Positions 24,972 to 33,330 of a stretch of 64,000 nt of DNA are shown here, piece after piece (positions within the stretch are counted from its first letter, which is position 1; each line of letters begins with the position of its first letter). The notes under the pieces are model-generated. The model ran no database searches, was not told the origin of the DNA, and saw nothing but the letters and a program-made list of their open reading frames with translations. Origin of the DNA: Bradyrhizobium monzae (GTDB lineage: Bacteria > Pseudomonadota > Alphaproteobacteria > Rhizobiales > Xanthobacteraceae); the NCBI RefSeq assembly GCF_021458635.1, contig NZ_JAIRDQ010000011.1, positions 124,001 through 188,000 on the forward strand, read 5' to 3'. The position numbers and the translations under genes are program-made.

Positions 24972-26346
24972 AGCTGCCTCCGATCGCGAGCGTGACGAGC
25001 GGCAGCGTCAGGCGGACGGTGGCGCCGCGCTTCCTGTGGTTCTCGGCGGTCACGCTGCCCCCCAGCTTGCGCACCACGTTCACCACCAGGAACAGGCCGA
25101 GCCCGCCGCCGGCGCGGCCCTTGCTCGATTGATAGGGCTTTCCGAGCTGCGCCAGCATTTCCGGCGCGAAGCCGGGGCCGCGATCGCTGATCGACAGAAC
25201 GAGATTGTCGCCCTCGCGCTCGGCGACCAGCTCGACCCACTCGCGCGAGACTTCATAGGCGTTGTCGAGTACGTTGAAAATCACCTGCTTCAGCGCGACG
25301 TCCGAGACGATTGCGACGTCCTCGCCAAAGGTATTGACGAAATACAGTGTGCGCGCCGAGCGCGCGTCGCGCCATTCCTCGACCAGCGCGGTGACGAAAG
25401 CGGTCACCGTCGTCGGCGAGGATCCTTCGCCGCGCGCTTCGCCGGCCGAGACCAGAATACCCGTGACGATGGTCTTGCAGCGTTGCAGCGAGGTTTCCAT
25501 CTCGGTGAGGTCCTCGGCGAGCTCCTGATCGGCGGCAAGATCCGGCATGCGGCGCCAATCGCTCAGGATGACGGAGAGCGAGGCGAGCGGCGTGCCGAGC
25601 TCATGCGCTGCGCCGGAGGCGAGCAGGCCCATGCGAACGATGTGGTCCTGCTCGGCGGCATGCTGGCGCAGTGCCGCCAGATGCGCATCGCGCTCGCGCA
25701 GGTTCCTGTTGATGCGGGTGACGAACACGACAAGCAGCACGGCGTTGAGGATGAAGCCCAGCAGCATGCCGGTGACGGTGAGCGTATAGGTCTCGCTCAG
25801 CGGATTCGGCGGCAGGTCGAGTGGCCGATAGGCCATCGTCAGCCACACGAAGCTCGCACAACTCAGCGCCACCAGCGACCAGGTCGACCGGGCATCGAGC
25901 AGCACGGCACCTAGAGTGACCTGAAGCAGGAACAGCGAGGTGAAGGGATTGGTGGCACCACCGCTCAGGTAAAGCTGCGCGGTCAGCGCGGCGACATCAA
26001 GCATCAGCGCGACCAGCAACTCGTTGTTGGTGATCGCGGCGCGATGGCGCACCCAGACCAGGCTCGAGACATTGAGCAGCACCAGCGCACCGATCACCGC
26101 GCCCATGCGGGTGAGGGGCAGGGGAATGCCAAGCCAGAAATGCACGCCGCCGATGGTCACGATCTGGCCAACCACCGCGGTCCAGCGCAACTGGATCAGC
26201 AGCGCCATGTTCTTGCGGTTGGTCTCGTCGTCGGTTGGGGCAGCGCCGATCAAGTCGCTGCGCGCGTCCGCCTGCGATTGCAGCGTGACCGCCAGCTCGC
26301 CGTAAGTGTTCCCGTCGTCAGGTCGATTCGACGATCGTTCCAGCAT
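24961..26346 (-). CDS. actS: Redox sensor histidine kinase ActS (RegB/PrrB family)
   Basis: The 461-residue kinase has six membrane helices, including the ubiquinone-associated GGATNPF motif, then a dimerisation domain with the phospho-His (H248) in AAHELGTPL. Cys290 in LQRCKTI lies 42 residues later, about where the redox-active Cys of RegB is found. An HATPase domain follows with NVLDNAYEVS and GGGLGLFLV. It is expected to sense the quinone pool and phosphorylate ActR. The ATG at 26346 is used because the frame upstream is part of SURF1; the gene overlaps the SURF1 end by 29 bases. Confidence 0.94.
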   Translation of the reverse strand: MLERSSNRPDDGNTYGELAVTLQSQADARSDLIGAAPTDDETNRKNMALLIQLRWTAVVGQIVTIGGVHFWLGIPLPLTRMGAVIGALVLLNVSSLVWVRHRAAITNNELLVALMLDVAALTAQLYLSGGATNPFTSLFLLQVTLGAVLLDARSTWSLVALSCASFVWLTMAYRPLDLPPNPLSETYTLTVTGMLLGFILNAVLLVVFVTRINRNLRERDAHLAALRQHAAEQDHIVRMGLLASGAAHELGTPLASLSVILSDWRRMPDLAADQELAEDLTEMETSLQRCKTIVTGILVSAGEARGEGSSPTTVTAFVTALVEEWRDARSARTLYFVNTFGEDVAIVSDVALKQVIFNVLDNAYEVSREWVELVAEREGDNLVLSISDRGPGFAPEMLAQLGKPYQSSKGRAGGGLGLFLVVNVVRKLGGSVTAENHRKRGATVRLTLPLVTLAIGGSFDV

Positions 26347-27166
26347 CTGATCCCGTCCTGCGGGCGGAGGCATCCGAGCCGCCGGCCGGTTCGTGGACGA
26401 AGCGTTTGCGGCGGAACAACCCGCCGCGGAATGTGACGAAAAGTCTACCAGCCAGCATGAACGCCAGGGCAAACCACGTCAGCGCGTAGATCAGGTGGTT
26501 ATTGGGAAAGCGGACCACGGTCAATCCGCCGATTGGACCGCTGCCGGATTGTGATCCGGCATCGGCATCGACGAAGAAGGGCGCGACGTTCTGGAGATCG
26601 CGCGCGGACGCGATCGCGGCGACATCCCGCGAGTACCAGCGGTTGTGCTGGGGCACGTTGTCCCTGAGGAAACCGCCCTTTGGCTCCGTCATGCGCAAGA
26701 GGCCTGTGATTTCGACCTGACCGTTCGGATTGCCGCCCTCACGCGTCGATGGGTCGCGCCGCTCGGACGGCACGAAGCCGCGATTGATCAAGACAAGCGT
26801 GCCGTCGGCGCGCTGGAGCGGCGTCAGCACCCAATAGCCGGGGCCTTCCTCGGTGACGGCCTGAACCAGGGTCTCGCGGTCGTGCAGGAAGCGGCCGGAC
26901 ACGCTGACATGCCGGTATTCGTCGCTTGCGGCGGAGACCGCGGGCCAAGCTGCGCGCGAGGGGATCGGCTGCGCCGCGGCATGGACGCGCTGCTCGACGC
27001 GGTCGATCAAGGCGAGCTTCCAGGCACGGCGCTCGACCTGCCAGACGCCGAGGGCCATCAGAACAACGAAGGCAATGAGCGAGAGAGCCGTGAGCCACAG
27101 GCGCGGACGCGCAGCCCTCGCAGGGCTGCGCGGTTCGCTATCCTCGGGTCTCACGGGATCGCTCAC
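26318..27166 (-). CDS. SURF1 family oxidase assembly protein
   Basis: The 282-residue protein has the SURF1 pattern: an N-terminal membrane helix, LALGVWQVERRAWK, a periplasmic domain with GYWVLTPL and VLINRGFVP, and a C-terminal helix with HLIYALTWFALA. SURF1 assists heme a/o insertion into heme-copper oxidases. The GTG start at 27166 overlaps the cyoD stop (GTGA). It is more usually linked to cytochrome c oxidase, but here it sits in the quinol oxidase operon, so its client is probably CyoB. Confidence 0.92.
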   Translation of the reverse strand: MSDPVRPEDSEPRSPARAARPRLWLTALSLIAFVVLMALGVWQVERRAWKLALIDRVEQRVHAAAQPIPSRAAWPAVSAASDEYRHVSVSGRFLHDRETLVQAVTEEGPGYWVLTPLQRADGTLVLINRGFVPSERRDPSTREGGNPNGQVEITGLLRMTEPKGGFLRDNVPQHNRWYSRDVAAIASARDLQNVAPFFVDADAGSQSGSGPIGGLTVVRFPNNHLIYALTWFALAFMLAGRLFVTFRGGLFRRKRFVHEPAGGSDASARRTGSDAGTIVEST

Positions 27167-27543
27167 TTCATTCCCGTCATCTCGTGAATCGGCATCATGT
27201 TGCTGTTGAGGTGGTTCATCACCCACAGCGAACCCGACAGCGCGATCACCACCATCACGATCGTGAAGATCAGCGCCATCATGCTCCAGCCGTTCTCGGA
27301 CTTGGGGCTCATGTGCAGGAAGTAGATCATGTGCACGACGATCTGCACGACGGCGAAGGCCATGATGACCAGCGCGGTGATCTGCCTGCTCGGCAGAGTG
27401 CCGCTCATCACCAGCCAGAACGGGATCGCGGTGAGCACCACCGAGAGCACGAACCCGAGCATGTAGCCCGAGAACGTACTTTGAGCGTGGCCGTCGTCGT
27501 GGTGATGGTCGTCCGCGTGGGCGGCGTGGGTGTCGGTGTTCAT
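27163..27543 (-). CDS. cyoD: Cytochrome o ubiquinol oxidase subunit IV (CyoD)
   Basis: The 126-residue protein begins with a His-rich cytoplasmic stretch (HAAHADDHHHDDGH) followed by three membrane helices, as in CyoD. The family segment HMIYFLHM is visible. Subunit IV supports assembly of the CuB site. The ATG at 27543 overlaps the cyoC stop (ATGA), and its own stop overlaps the SURF1 GTG. Confidence 0.93.
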   Translation of the reverse strand: MNTDTHAAHADDHHHDDGHAQSTFSGYMLGFVLSVVLTAIPFWLVMSGTLPSRQITALVIMAFAVVQIVVHMIYFLHMSPKSENGWSMMALIFTIVMVVIALSGSLWVMNHLNSNMMPIHEMTGMK

Positions 27544-28169
27544 CGCAGAACTCCCAGAAGATAGACGAAGGTGAAGACGCCGATCCAGACCACGTCGAGG
27601 AAGTGCCAGAACATCGACAGGCACATCAGGCGCCGGCGGTTGGCCTCGATCAGGCCGAAGCGCCAGACCTGCACCATCAGCGTCACCAGCCAGATCAGGC
27701 CGCAGGAGACGTGCAGGCCGTGGGTGCCGACCAGGGTGAAGAAGGAAGACAGGAAGGCGCTGCGCTGGGGCGTCGCGCCCTCATGGATCATGTGGGCGAA
27801 CTCGGTGAGTTCGATGCTGATGAAGGCGACGCCGAACAAGCCGGTGATCGCAAGCCACATCTGCGTCTGCGCGATCTTGTTCTGCTGCATCGTCAGCATC
27901 GCAAAACCATAGGTGATCGACGACAGCAACAGCATCGAGGTGTTCACTGCGACCAGGTTGAGGTCGAACAGGTCCTTCGGCGCGGGTCCGGCGGCGTAGT
28001 TGGCGCCGAGCACGCCGAAGGCGGCGAACAGCATCGCAAAGATGAGGCAGTCGCTCATCAGGTAGATCCAGAAGCCGAGCGAGGTGCTGTAGCCTTCCGG
28101 ATGCGGGTGTTCGTCGGCGAGATAGAAGACCGGCTCGCCGGTTTGCGAGGGATTGACAGCGACAGTCAT
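27540..28169 (-). CDS. cyoC: Cytochrome o ubiquinol oxidase subunit III (CyoC)
   Basis: The 209-residue protein has five membrane helices with the subunit III signatures GFWIYLMSDCLIF, ELTEFAHMI and a C-terminal FWHFLDVVWIGVFTFVYL. It is part of the bo3-type quinol oxidase complex in the inner membrane. It begins one base after the cyoB stop, and its end overlaps cyoD, so translation is coupled. Confidence 0.95.
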   Translation of the reverse strand: MTVAVNPSQTGEPVFYLADEHPHPEGYSTSLGFWIYLMSDCLIFAMLFAAFGVLGANYAAGPAPKDLFDLNLVAVNTSMLLLSSITYGFAMLTMQQNKIAQTQMWLAITGLFGVAFISIELTEFAHMIHEGATPQRSAFLSSFFTLVGTHGLHVSCGLIWLVTLMVQVWRFGLIEANRRRLMCLSMFWHFLDVVWIGVFTFVYLLGVLR

Positions 28170-30167
28170 TTACTTGGCTCCGGCGAGCAGTTTGGTGCGC
28201 GCGTCCTCGGTCCGGATGACGTCGTCAGCCGGAATGTCGAAGTCGCGGTGATAGTTGAAGGTGTGGCCGATCCCGACGACGAGCATCGCGATGAAGCTCG
28301 CAGCCGCCAGCCACCAGATGTACCAGATCAGGCCGAATCCCATCGCGGTGGCGAAGCCGGCAAGGATGATTCCGGTGCCGGTGCTGCTGGGCATGTGGAT
28401 CGGCTTGAACCCCATGAGCGGGCGCTGGTAGCCGCGCTTCTTCATGTCCCACCACGCGTCGTTGTCGTGAACGACGGGGGTGAAGGCGAAGTTGTAGTCC
28501 GGGGGCGGCGAGGAGGTCGCCCATTCCAGGGTGCGCGCGTCCCAGGGATCGCCGGTGACGTCCTTGAGCTGCTCGCGCTTGAGGAAGGAGACCGCGAACT
28601 GCATCAGCATGCTGAGAATGCCGAGGAAGACGAGGCCGGCGCCGATCGCGGCGATGACGAACCAGATCTGGAGCGAGGGATCGTCGAACACGCGCAGGCG
28701 GCGGGTCACGCCCATCAGGCCGAGCACATAGAGCGGCATGAAGGCCATGTAGAAGCCGGTGACCCAGAACCAGAACGACAGCTTGCCCCAGAACGGATCG
28801 AGCTTGAAGCCGAACGCCTTCGGGAACCAGTAGTTGATGCCGGCGAACGCGCCGAACACCACGCCGCCGATGATCACGTTGTGGAAATGCGCGATCAGGA
28901 ACAGGCTGTTATGCAGGACGAAGTCGGCCGGGGGGACTGCGAGCAGCACGCCGGTCATGCCGCCGAGCACGAAGGTCAGCATGAAGGCGATCGTCCACAG
29001 CATCGGCAGCTCGAAGCGGATGCGGCCGCGATACATCGTAAACAGCCAGTTGAACATCTTCGCGCCCGTTGGGATCGAGATGATCATCGTGGTGATGCCG
29101 AAGAACGAGTTGACGCTGGCGCCCGAGCCCATCGTGAAGAAGTGGTGCAGCCAGACCAGGTACGACAGGATGGTGATGACCACCGTGGCGTAGACCATCG
29201 AGGTGTAGCCGAACAGCCGCTTGCCGGAGAAGGTCGAGGTGACTTCCGAGAAGATGCCGAAGGCGGGGAGAACCAGGATGTAGACCTCGGGGTGGCCCCA
29301 GATCCAGATCAGGTTCACGTACATCATCGGGCTGCCGCCGAAATCGTTCGTGAAGAAGTTGGTGCCGACGTAGCGATCGAGCGAGAGCAGCGCGAGCACG
29401 ACGGTCAGGACGGGGAAGGAGGCGACGATCAGGATGTTGGTGCAGAGCGCGGTCCAGGTGAACACCGGCATCTTCATCATGGTCATGCCGGGGCAGCGCA
29501 GCTTGACGATAGTGCAGATCAGGTTGATGCCGGATAATGTCGTGCCGACGCCCGCGACCTGCAGCGCCCAGATGTAATAGTCGACGCCGACATCAGGACT
29601 GTAGCCGATGTTCGACAGCGGCGGATAAGCCAGCCAGCCGGTGCGGGCGAATTCGCCGATGAACAGCGAAGCCATCACCAGCACCGCGCCGCCGACCGTC
29701 ATCCAGAAGCTGAAATTGTTCAGGAACGGGAACGACACGTCGCGGGCGCCGATCTGCAGCGGAACGACGTAGTTCATCAAGCCGGTGACCAGCGGCATCG
29801 CCACGAAGAAGATCATGATCACGCCGTGGGCGGTGAAGACCTGGTCGTAGTGATGAGCGGGGAGGAAGCCTTCGGAACCGCCAAACGCGAGCGCCTGTTG
29901 CGCGCGCATCATGAGCGCGTCGACGAAGCCGCGCAGCAGCATCACGATGCCGAGGATCATGTACATGATGCCGATGCGCTTGTGGTCGACGGTGGTGAAC
30001 CACTCGCGCCACAAATAGCCCCAGAGGCGGAAATAGGTGAGGCCGGCGAATAGCGCGCCGCCACCGAGCGCGACCATCACGAAAGTACCGACCAGGATCG
30101 GCTCGTGCAGCGGCAGCGAATCGATGCCGAGGCGGCCGAAGATGAGCTTGAGAAGATCAGGAGACAT
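28170..30167 (-). CDS. cyoB: Cytochrome o ubiquinol oxidase subunit I (CyoB)
   Basis: The 665-residue subunit I carries the redox centres. The low-spin heme His lies in HGVIMIFF, the CuB ligands are in HPEVYILVLP (with the cross-linked Tyr) and VWLHHFFTMG, and the high-spin/low-spin heme ligands in LIAHFHNVIIGG. It oxidises ubiquinol, reduces oxygen to water and pumps protons. The length and 15-helix layout match CyoB, not the shorter CtaD. It starts 11 bases after the cyoA stop. Confidence 0.97.
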   Translation of the reverse strand: MSPDLLKLIFGRLGIDSLPLHEPILVGTFVMVALGGGALFAGLTYFRLWGYLWREWFTTVDHKRIGIMYMILGIVMLLRGFVDALMMRAQQALAFGGSEGFLPAHHYDQVFTAHGVIMIFFVAMPLVTGLMNYVVPLQIGARDVSFPFLNNFSFWMTVGGAVLVMASLFIGEFARTGWLAYPPLSNIGYSPDVGVDYYIWALQVAGVGTTLSGINLICTIVKLRCPGMTMMKMPVFTWTALCTNILIVASFPVLTVVLALLSLDRYVGTNFFTNDFGGSPMMYVNLIWIWGHPEVYILVLPAFGIFSEVTSTFSGKRLFGYTSMVYATVVITILSYLVWLHHFFTMGSGASVNSFFGITTMIISIPTGAKMFNWLFTMYRGRIRFELPMLWTIAFMLTFVLGGMTGVLLAVPPADFVLHNSLFLIAHFHNVIIGGVVFGAFAGINYWFPKAFGFKLDPFWGKLSFWFWVTGFYMAFMPLYVLGLMGVTRRLRVFDDPSLQIWFVIAAIGAGLVFLGILSMLMQFAVSFLKREQLKDVTGDPWDARTLEWATSSPPPDYNFAFTPVVHDNDAWWDMKKRGYQRPLMGFKPIHMPSSTGTGIILAGFATAMGFGLIWYIWWLAAASFIAMLVVGIGHTFNYHRDFDIPADDVIRTEDARTKLLAGAK

Positions 30168-30178
30168 GTGAGCTCTCT

Positions 30179-31339
30179 TCAGGAGTCTGACTTGGGACGT
30201 TGTCCGAGGAAGAAGGACGAAGACTTCAGCGGCGCGAAACTTGGCCGCTTCAGGCCGGCACCGGTGAGCGGCGCGGGATCGAGCGGCGCCCTGATCGCGG
30301 CCGTCGTCCGACCCTGCGGCGCATCCGGCGTGCAGGTGCCGGCGACGAAGGTCGGCTCGGGCCCGAGCGCGGTGCCGCGGCGGGCGTACTTGTCGTAGGC
30401 CAGCGGCAGGGTGTTGTTCAGGCCCTCATGGCCGAGACCGCCCTTGGCGTCGATTGCCATCATCTCGCTCTGGCACATCTTGCCGGTCTCGACGCACATG
30501 TTGAGGATCAGGCGGTAGAGATCGGAATCGACGGTGCCCCAGCGGCGCACCGGCTCGTTCTCGCTCGGCTTCTCGAGCTTTAGATATTCGGCGCGGCCGA
30601 GCGAGCCTCCGGCTGATTTGGCCTGCGCGATCCAGGCGTCAAAGCCCTTGTCGTCGAGGCCGTGGAAGGTGAAGTGCATGCCGGAGAAGCCGGCGCCGCT
30701 ATAGTTCGCCGAGAAGCCCTTGTAGGCGCCGGCGTGGTTGATCACGGCGTGGAGCGACGTCTCCATGCCCGGCATCGCGTAGATCTGTCCGGCGAGTGCG
30801 GGGATGTAGAAAGAGTTCATCACCGAGGACGCGGTGATGTGGAAGTTGATCGGGCGGTCCACCGGCGCGGCGAGCTCGTTGACGGTGGCGATGCCGTAAT
30901 CCGGGTAGATGAAGAGCCACTTCCAGTCGAGCGCGACGACATCGACGTCGAGTGGAGCCTTGGACTGGTCCACGGCGCGTTCCGCATGGATGCGGCCGAT
31001 GTTGCGATAGGGGTCGAGCAGATGCGTGCCCATCCAGGTCAGCGCGCCCAGGCAGACGATGATCAGCAGCGGTGCCGACCAGATCACCAGTTCGAGCTTG
31101 GTCGAGTGATCCCAATCCGGCTCGTAGCGGGCCGAGGTGTTGGACTGGCGGTAGCGCCAGGCGAACAGCACCGTCAGCGCCATCACGGGGACGACGATCA
31201 GGAGCATCAGGACGGTGGAGATGATGACGAGGTCGCGCTGTTGCGCCGCGATATCGCCGGCTGGCGCCAGCACGACGTAGTTGCAGCTGCTGAGCGCAAC
31301 TGCCAGGGGTAGCAGCGCCAGGATCTTGAGACGGGACAC
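30179..31339 (-). CDS. cyoA: Cytochrome o ubiquinol oxidase subunit II (CyoA)
   Basis: The 386-residue protein has a lipoprotein signal ending in ALSSC, two membrane helices, and a periplasmic cupredoxin-like domain with DWKWLFIYPDYGIATVNE. The CuA ligands of cytochrome c oxidases are absent, as expected of a quinol oxidase. The C-terminal 100 or so residues beyond the usual CyoA domain include a Pro/Ser-rich tail. First gene of the cyoABCD-SURF1-actSR series; a perfect 23-base palindrome lies about 70 bases upstream. Confidence 0.95.
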   Translation of the reverse strand: MSRLKILALLPLAVALSSCNYVVLAPAGDIAAQQRDLVIISTVLMLLIVVPVMALTVLFAWRYRQSNTSARYEPDWDHSTKLELVIWSAPLLIIVCLGALTWMGTHLLDPYRNIGRIHAERAVDQSKAPLDVDVVALDWKWLFIYPDYGIATVNELAAPVDRPINFHITASSVMNSFYIPALAGQIYAMPGMETSLHAVINHAGAYKGFSANYSGAGFSGMHFTFHGLDDKGFDAWIAQAKSAGGSLGRAEYLKLEKPSENEPVRRWGTVDSDLYRLILNMCVETGKMCQSEMMAIDAKGGLGHEGLNNTLPLAYDKYARRGTALGPEPTFVAGTCTPDAPQGRTTAAIRAPLDPAPLTGAGLKRPSFAPLKSSSFFLGQRPKSDS

Positions 31340-31405
31340 GGGGCGAGCCTTTGAGAATGAGTTTCCTTTGCGGGGCCAATGGGTAGCTGCGGCGCAGCAA
31401 TCCGG

Positions 31406-31428
31406 ACATTGGACAATTTGTCCAATGT
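31406..31428. promoter_or_regulatory. Perfect 23-base palindrome, candidate operator
   Basis: Two 11-base arms, ACATTGGACAA and TTGTCCAATGT, flank a single central T. The site lies between the divergent cyoA and MFS genes, 67 bases from the cyoA start. Its length and symmetry resemble a dimeric regulator operator. No regulator gene is adjacent, and it matches no box I can name. Confidence 0.6.
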
Positions 31429-31519
31429 TGCAGTGCGGGGTGTTGGGTCAAACAAGGCCAGCTTGCCTGGCGTCCGCCGGGCGGTCGGCTTTGGTTTTCA
31501 GGACGTTAAGGGCGCACGC

Positions 31520-32857
31520 ATGGCGACGGCACAGACCCCCGCAATGGCAGACCTCCACTCGGGTGAGCACGGCCATGACCTGGCCAGTCCCGGCGAGATC
31601 GCCATCGGCGTCATCATCGGCCGCACCTCGGAATTCTTCGACTTCTTCGTCTACGCGATCGCCTCGGTGATCGTGTTTCCGCGCCTGGTGTTCCCCTTCA
31701 CGAGCGAACTGACCGGCACCCTCTACTCCTTCATGATCTTCGCGCTGGCCTTCATCGCCCGGCCGCTCGGAACCGTCATTTTCATGACCGTCGACCGCGA
31801 GTACGGCAAGACGGCCAAGCTGGTCTCCGCGCTGTTCCTGCTCGGCACCGCCACCGTGGCGCTCGCGTTCCTGCCGGGCTATCACGACATCGGCGTCGCC
31901 GCGATCTGGCTGCTGGCGCTGGCACGTATAGCTCAGGGTCTGGCCTGGGGCGGCGCCTGGGACGGCATGGCCTCGCTGCTGGCCCTGAACGCGCCCGCCT
32001 CCAAGCGCGGCTGGTACGCGATGGTGCCGCAGCTCGGCGCTCCGCTCGGACTGATCGTGGCAAGCGCGCTGTTCGCCTATTTCGCCGGCAACCTCTCGGC
32101 CGACGATTTCTTCGACTGGGGCTGGCGCTATCCGTTCTTCGTCGCCTTCGCCATCAACGTCGTGGCGCTGTTCGCGCGCCTGCGCATGGTGACGACCGAG
32201 GAATACGCATCGCTGTTCGAAACCCGCGAACTACAGCCCTCGCGCATCTCCGACACGGTTGCGCGCGAAGGCCACAACATCATGCTCGGTGCGTTCGCGC
32301 CGCTCGCAAGCTTCGCGCTGTTCCACATGGTCACGGTGTTCCCGCTGTCCTGGGTGTTCCTGTTCACCCGCGAAAGCCCGGTGCGCTTCCTGATCATCGA
32401 GATCGTCGCCGCCGTGTTCGGCGTCGCCGCGATCGTCATGTCCGGCATCATCGCCGACCGGGTCGGCCGAAAATCGCTGCTGATGGGATCGGCGATCGCG
32501 ATCGCGATCTACAGCGGCTTCGCGCCGCAGCTGCTCGATGCCGGCGCGTTCGGTGAGACCATCTACATGGTGATCGGCTTCATCCTGCTCGGCCTCTCCT
32601 TCGGCCAGTCGTCGGGCGCGATCGCCTCGAACTTCAAGCAGATGTACCGCTACACGGCGTCCGCGCTGACCTCGGACATGGCTTGGCTGTTCGGCGCCGG
32701 TTTCGCGCCGCTGGTCGCGTTGCTGCTCGCCACCAATCTCGGCGTCATTGCCTCGGGTGCCTATCTGCTCTCCGGCGCGTTCTGGACCCTGCTCGCGCTC
32801 TGGCTCAGCGGCCAGCGCGAGGTGGGTGACATGGACGCGGGCGAATCTTCGAACTGA
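31520..32857 (+). CDS. MFS transporter, metabolite:H+ symporter type
   Basis: The 445-residue protein has twelve membrane segments and MHS-family features: RTSEFFDFFVYAIAS in helix 1, RPLGTVIFM in the loop 2-3 region and GIIADRVGRKS in the second half. Such transporters take up carboxylates or other small metabolites with protons; the substrate here is unknown. The ATG at 31520 fits the N-terminus; upstream open frame covers the palindrome region. It is divergent from the cyo operon, so a shared operator could link transporter and oxidase expression. Confidence 0.85.
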   Translation: MATAQTPAMADLHSGEHGHDLASPGEIAIGVIIGRTSEFFDFFVYAIASVIVFPRLVFPFTSELTGTLYSFMIFALAFIARPLGTVIFMTVDREYGKTAKLVSALFLLGTATVALAFLPGYHDIGVAAIWLLALARIAQGLAWGGAWDGMASLLALNAPASKRGWYAMVPQLGAPLGLIVASALFAYFAGNLSADDFFDWGWRYPFFVAFAINVVALFARLRMVTTEEYASLFETRELQPSRISDTVAREGHNIMLGAFAPLASFALFHMVTVFPLSWVFLFTRESPVRFLIIEIVAAVFGVAAIVMSGIIADRVGRKSLLMGSAIAIAIYSGFAPQLLDAGAFGETIYMVIGFILLGLSFGQSSGAIASNFKQMYRYTASALTSDMAWLFGAGFAPLVALLLATNLGVIASGAYLLSGAFWTLLALWLSGQREVGDMDAGESSN

Positions 32858-32883
32858 CGGGAATAAAATTCGGCCCGGACGAT

Positions 32884-32905
32884 CCTGTTTGCTGCCGCAA
32901 ACAGG
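32884..32905. promoter_or_regulatory. Hairpin overlapping the cytochrome c ribosome site
   Basis: CCTGTTTGC and GCAAACAGG pair around a TGCC loop. The last bases of the stem (CAGG) are the beginning of the CAGGAG ribosome site of the next gene, whose ATG is at 32913. It could modulate translation of the cytochrome gene or end the MFS transcript, but no T-run follows. Confidence 0.5.
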
Positions 32906-32912
32906 AGATCAC

Positions 32913-33314
32913 ATGAACGTCCGGTCGAATTTCGTCCTTCCGCGAAGCACGACAAGTCCGGCTCTCGCCGCCATCGCGGTTGCGCTTCTATGCGCAGTCG
33001 GCCCCGCCGGCGCGACCGGCGATGTCGCGCGCGGGCAGACGCTCTACAAGGGCTGCGCGGACTGTCACTCGATCGCCGAGAACGGCGTCGGCCCGATGCA
33101 CAAAGGCGTGGTCGGGCGCAAGGCGGGCAGCGTCGCCGGCTACGACTACTCACCCGATCTGAAGAAGTCGGGGATCGTCTGGACCGAGGAAAACCTCGAC
33201 AAATGGCTGGCCGGACCGCAGGCCATGGTGCCGGAAACCAAGATGTTCTTCGACGTGCCGGATGCGCAGGATCGCGCGGATATCATCGCGTTCTTGAAGG
33301 AAAAGGCGCGGTAG
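32913..33314 (+). CDS. Periplasmic c-type cytochrome, class I
   Basis: The 133-residue protein has a signal peptide ending near GPAGA and a single heme site, CADCH, followed by GVGPMHKGVVGRKAGS. The distal Met is in the AMVPETKMFF segment. It resembles short class I cytochromes c550/c2-like that shuttle electrons in the periplasm. It is convergent with the LysR gene 16 bases away. As the neighbouring oxidase uses quinol, this protein is not its obvious partner. Confidence 0.9.
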   Translation: MNVRSNFVLPRSTTSPALAAIAVALLCAVGPAGATGDVARGQTLYKGCADCHSIAENGVGPMHKGVVGRKAGSVAGYDYSPDLKKSGIVWTEENLDKWLAGPQAMVPETKMFFDVPDAQDRADIIAFLKEKAR

Positions 33315-33330
33315 GTTCACGCTGCCACGA

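Noticed and set aside
27603..29537. Long plus-strand frame opposite cyoB/cyoC (644 codons)
   Set aside because: It is rich in His, Glu, Asp and Arg and lies wholly over well-conserved oxidase genes; a shadow frame.
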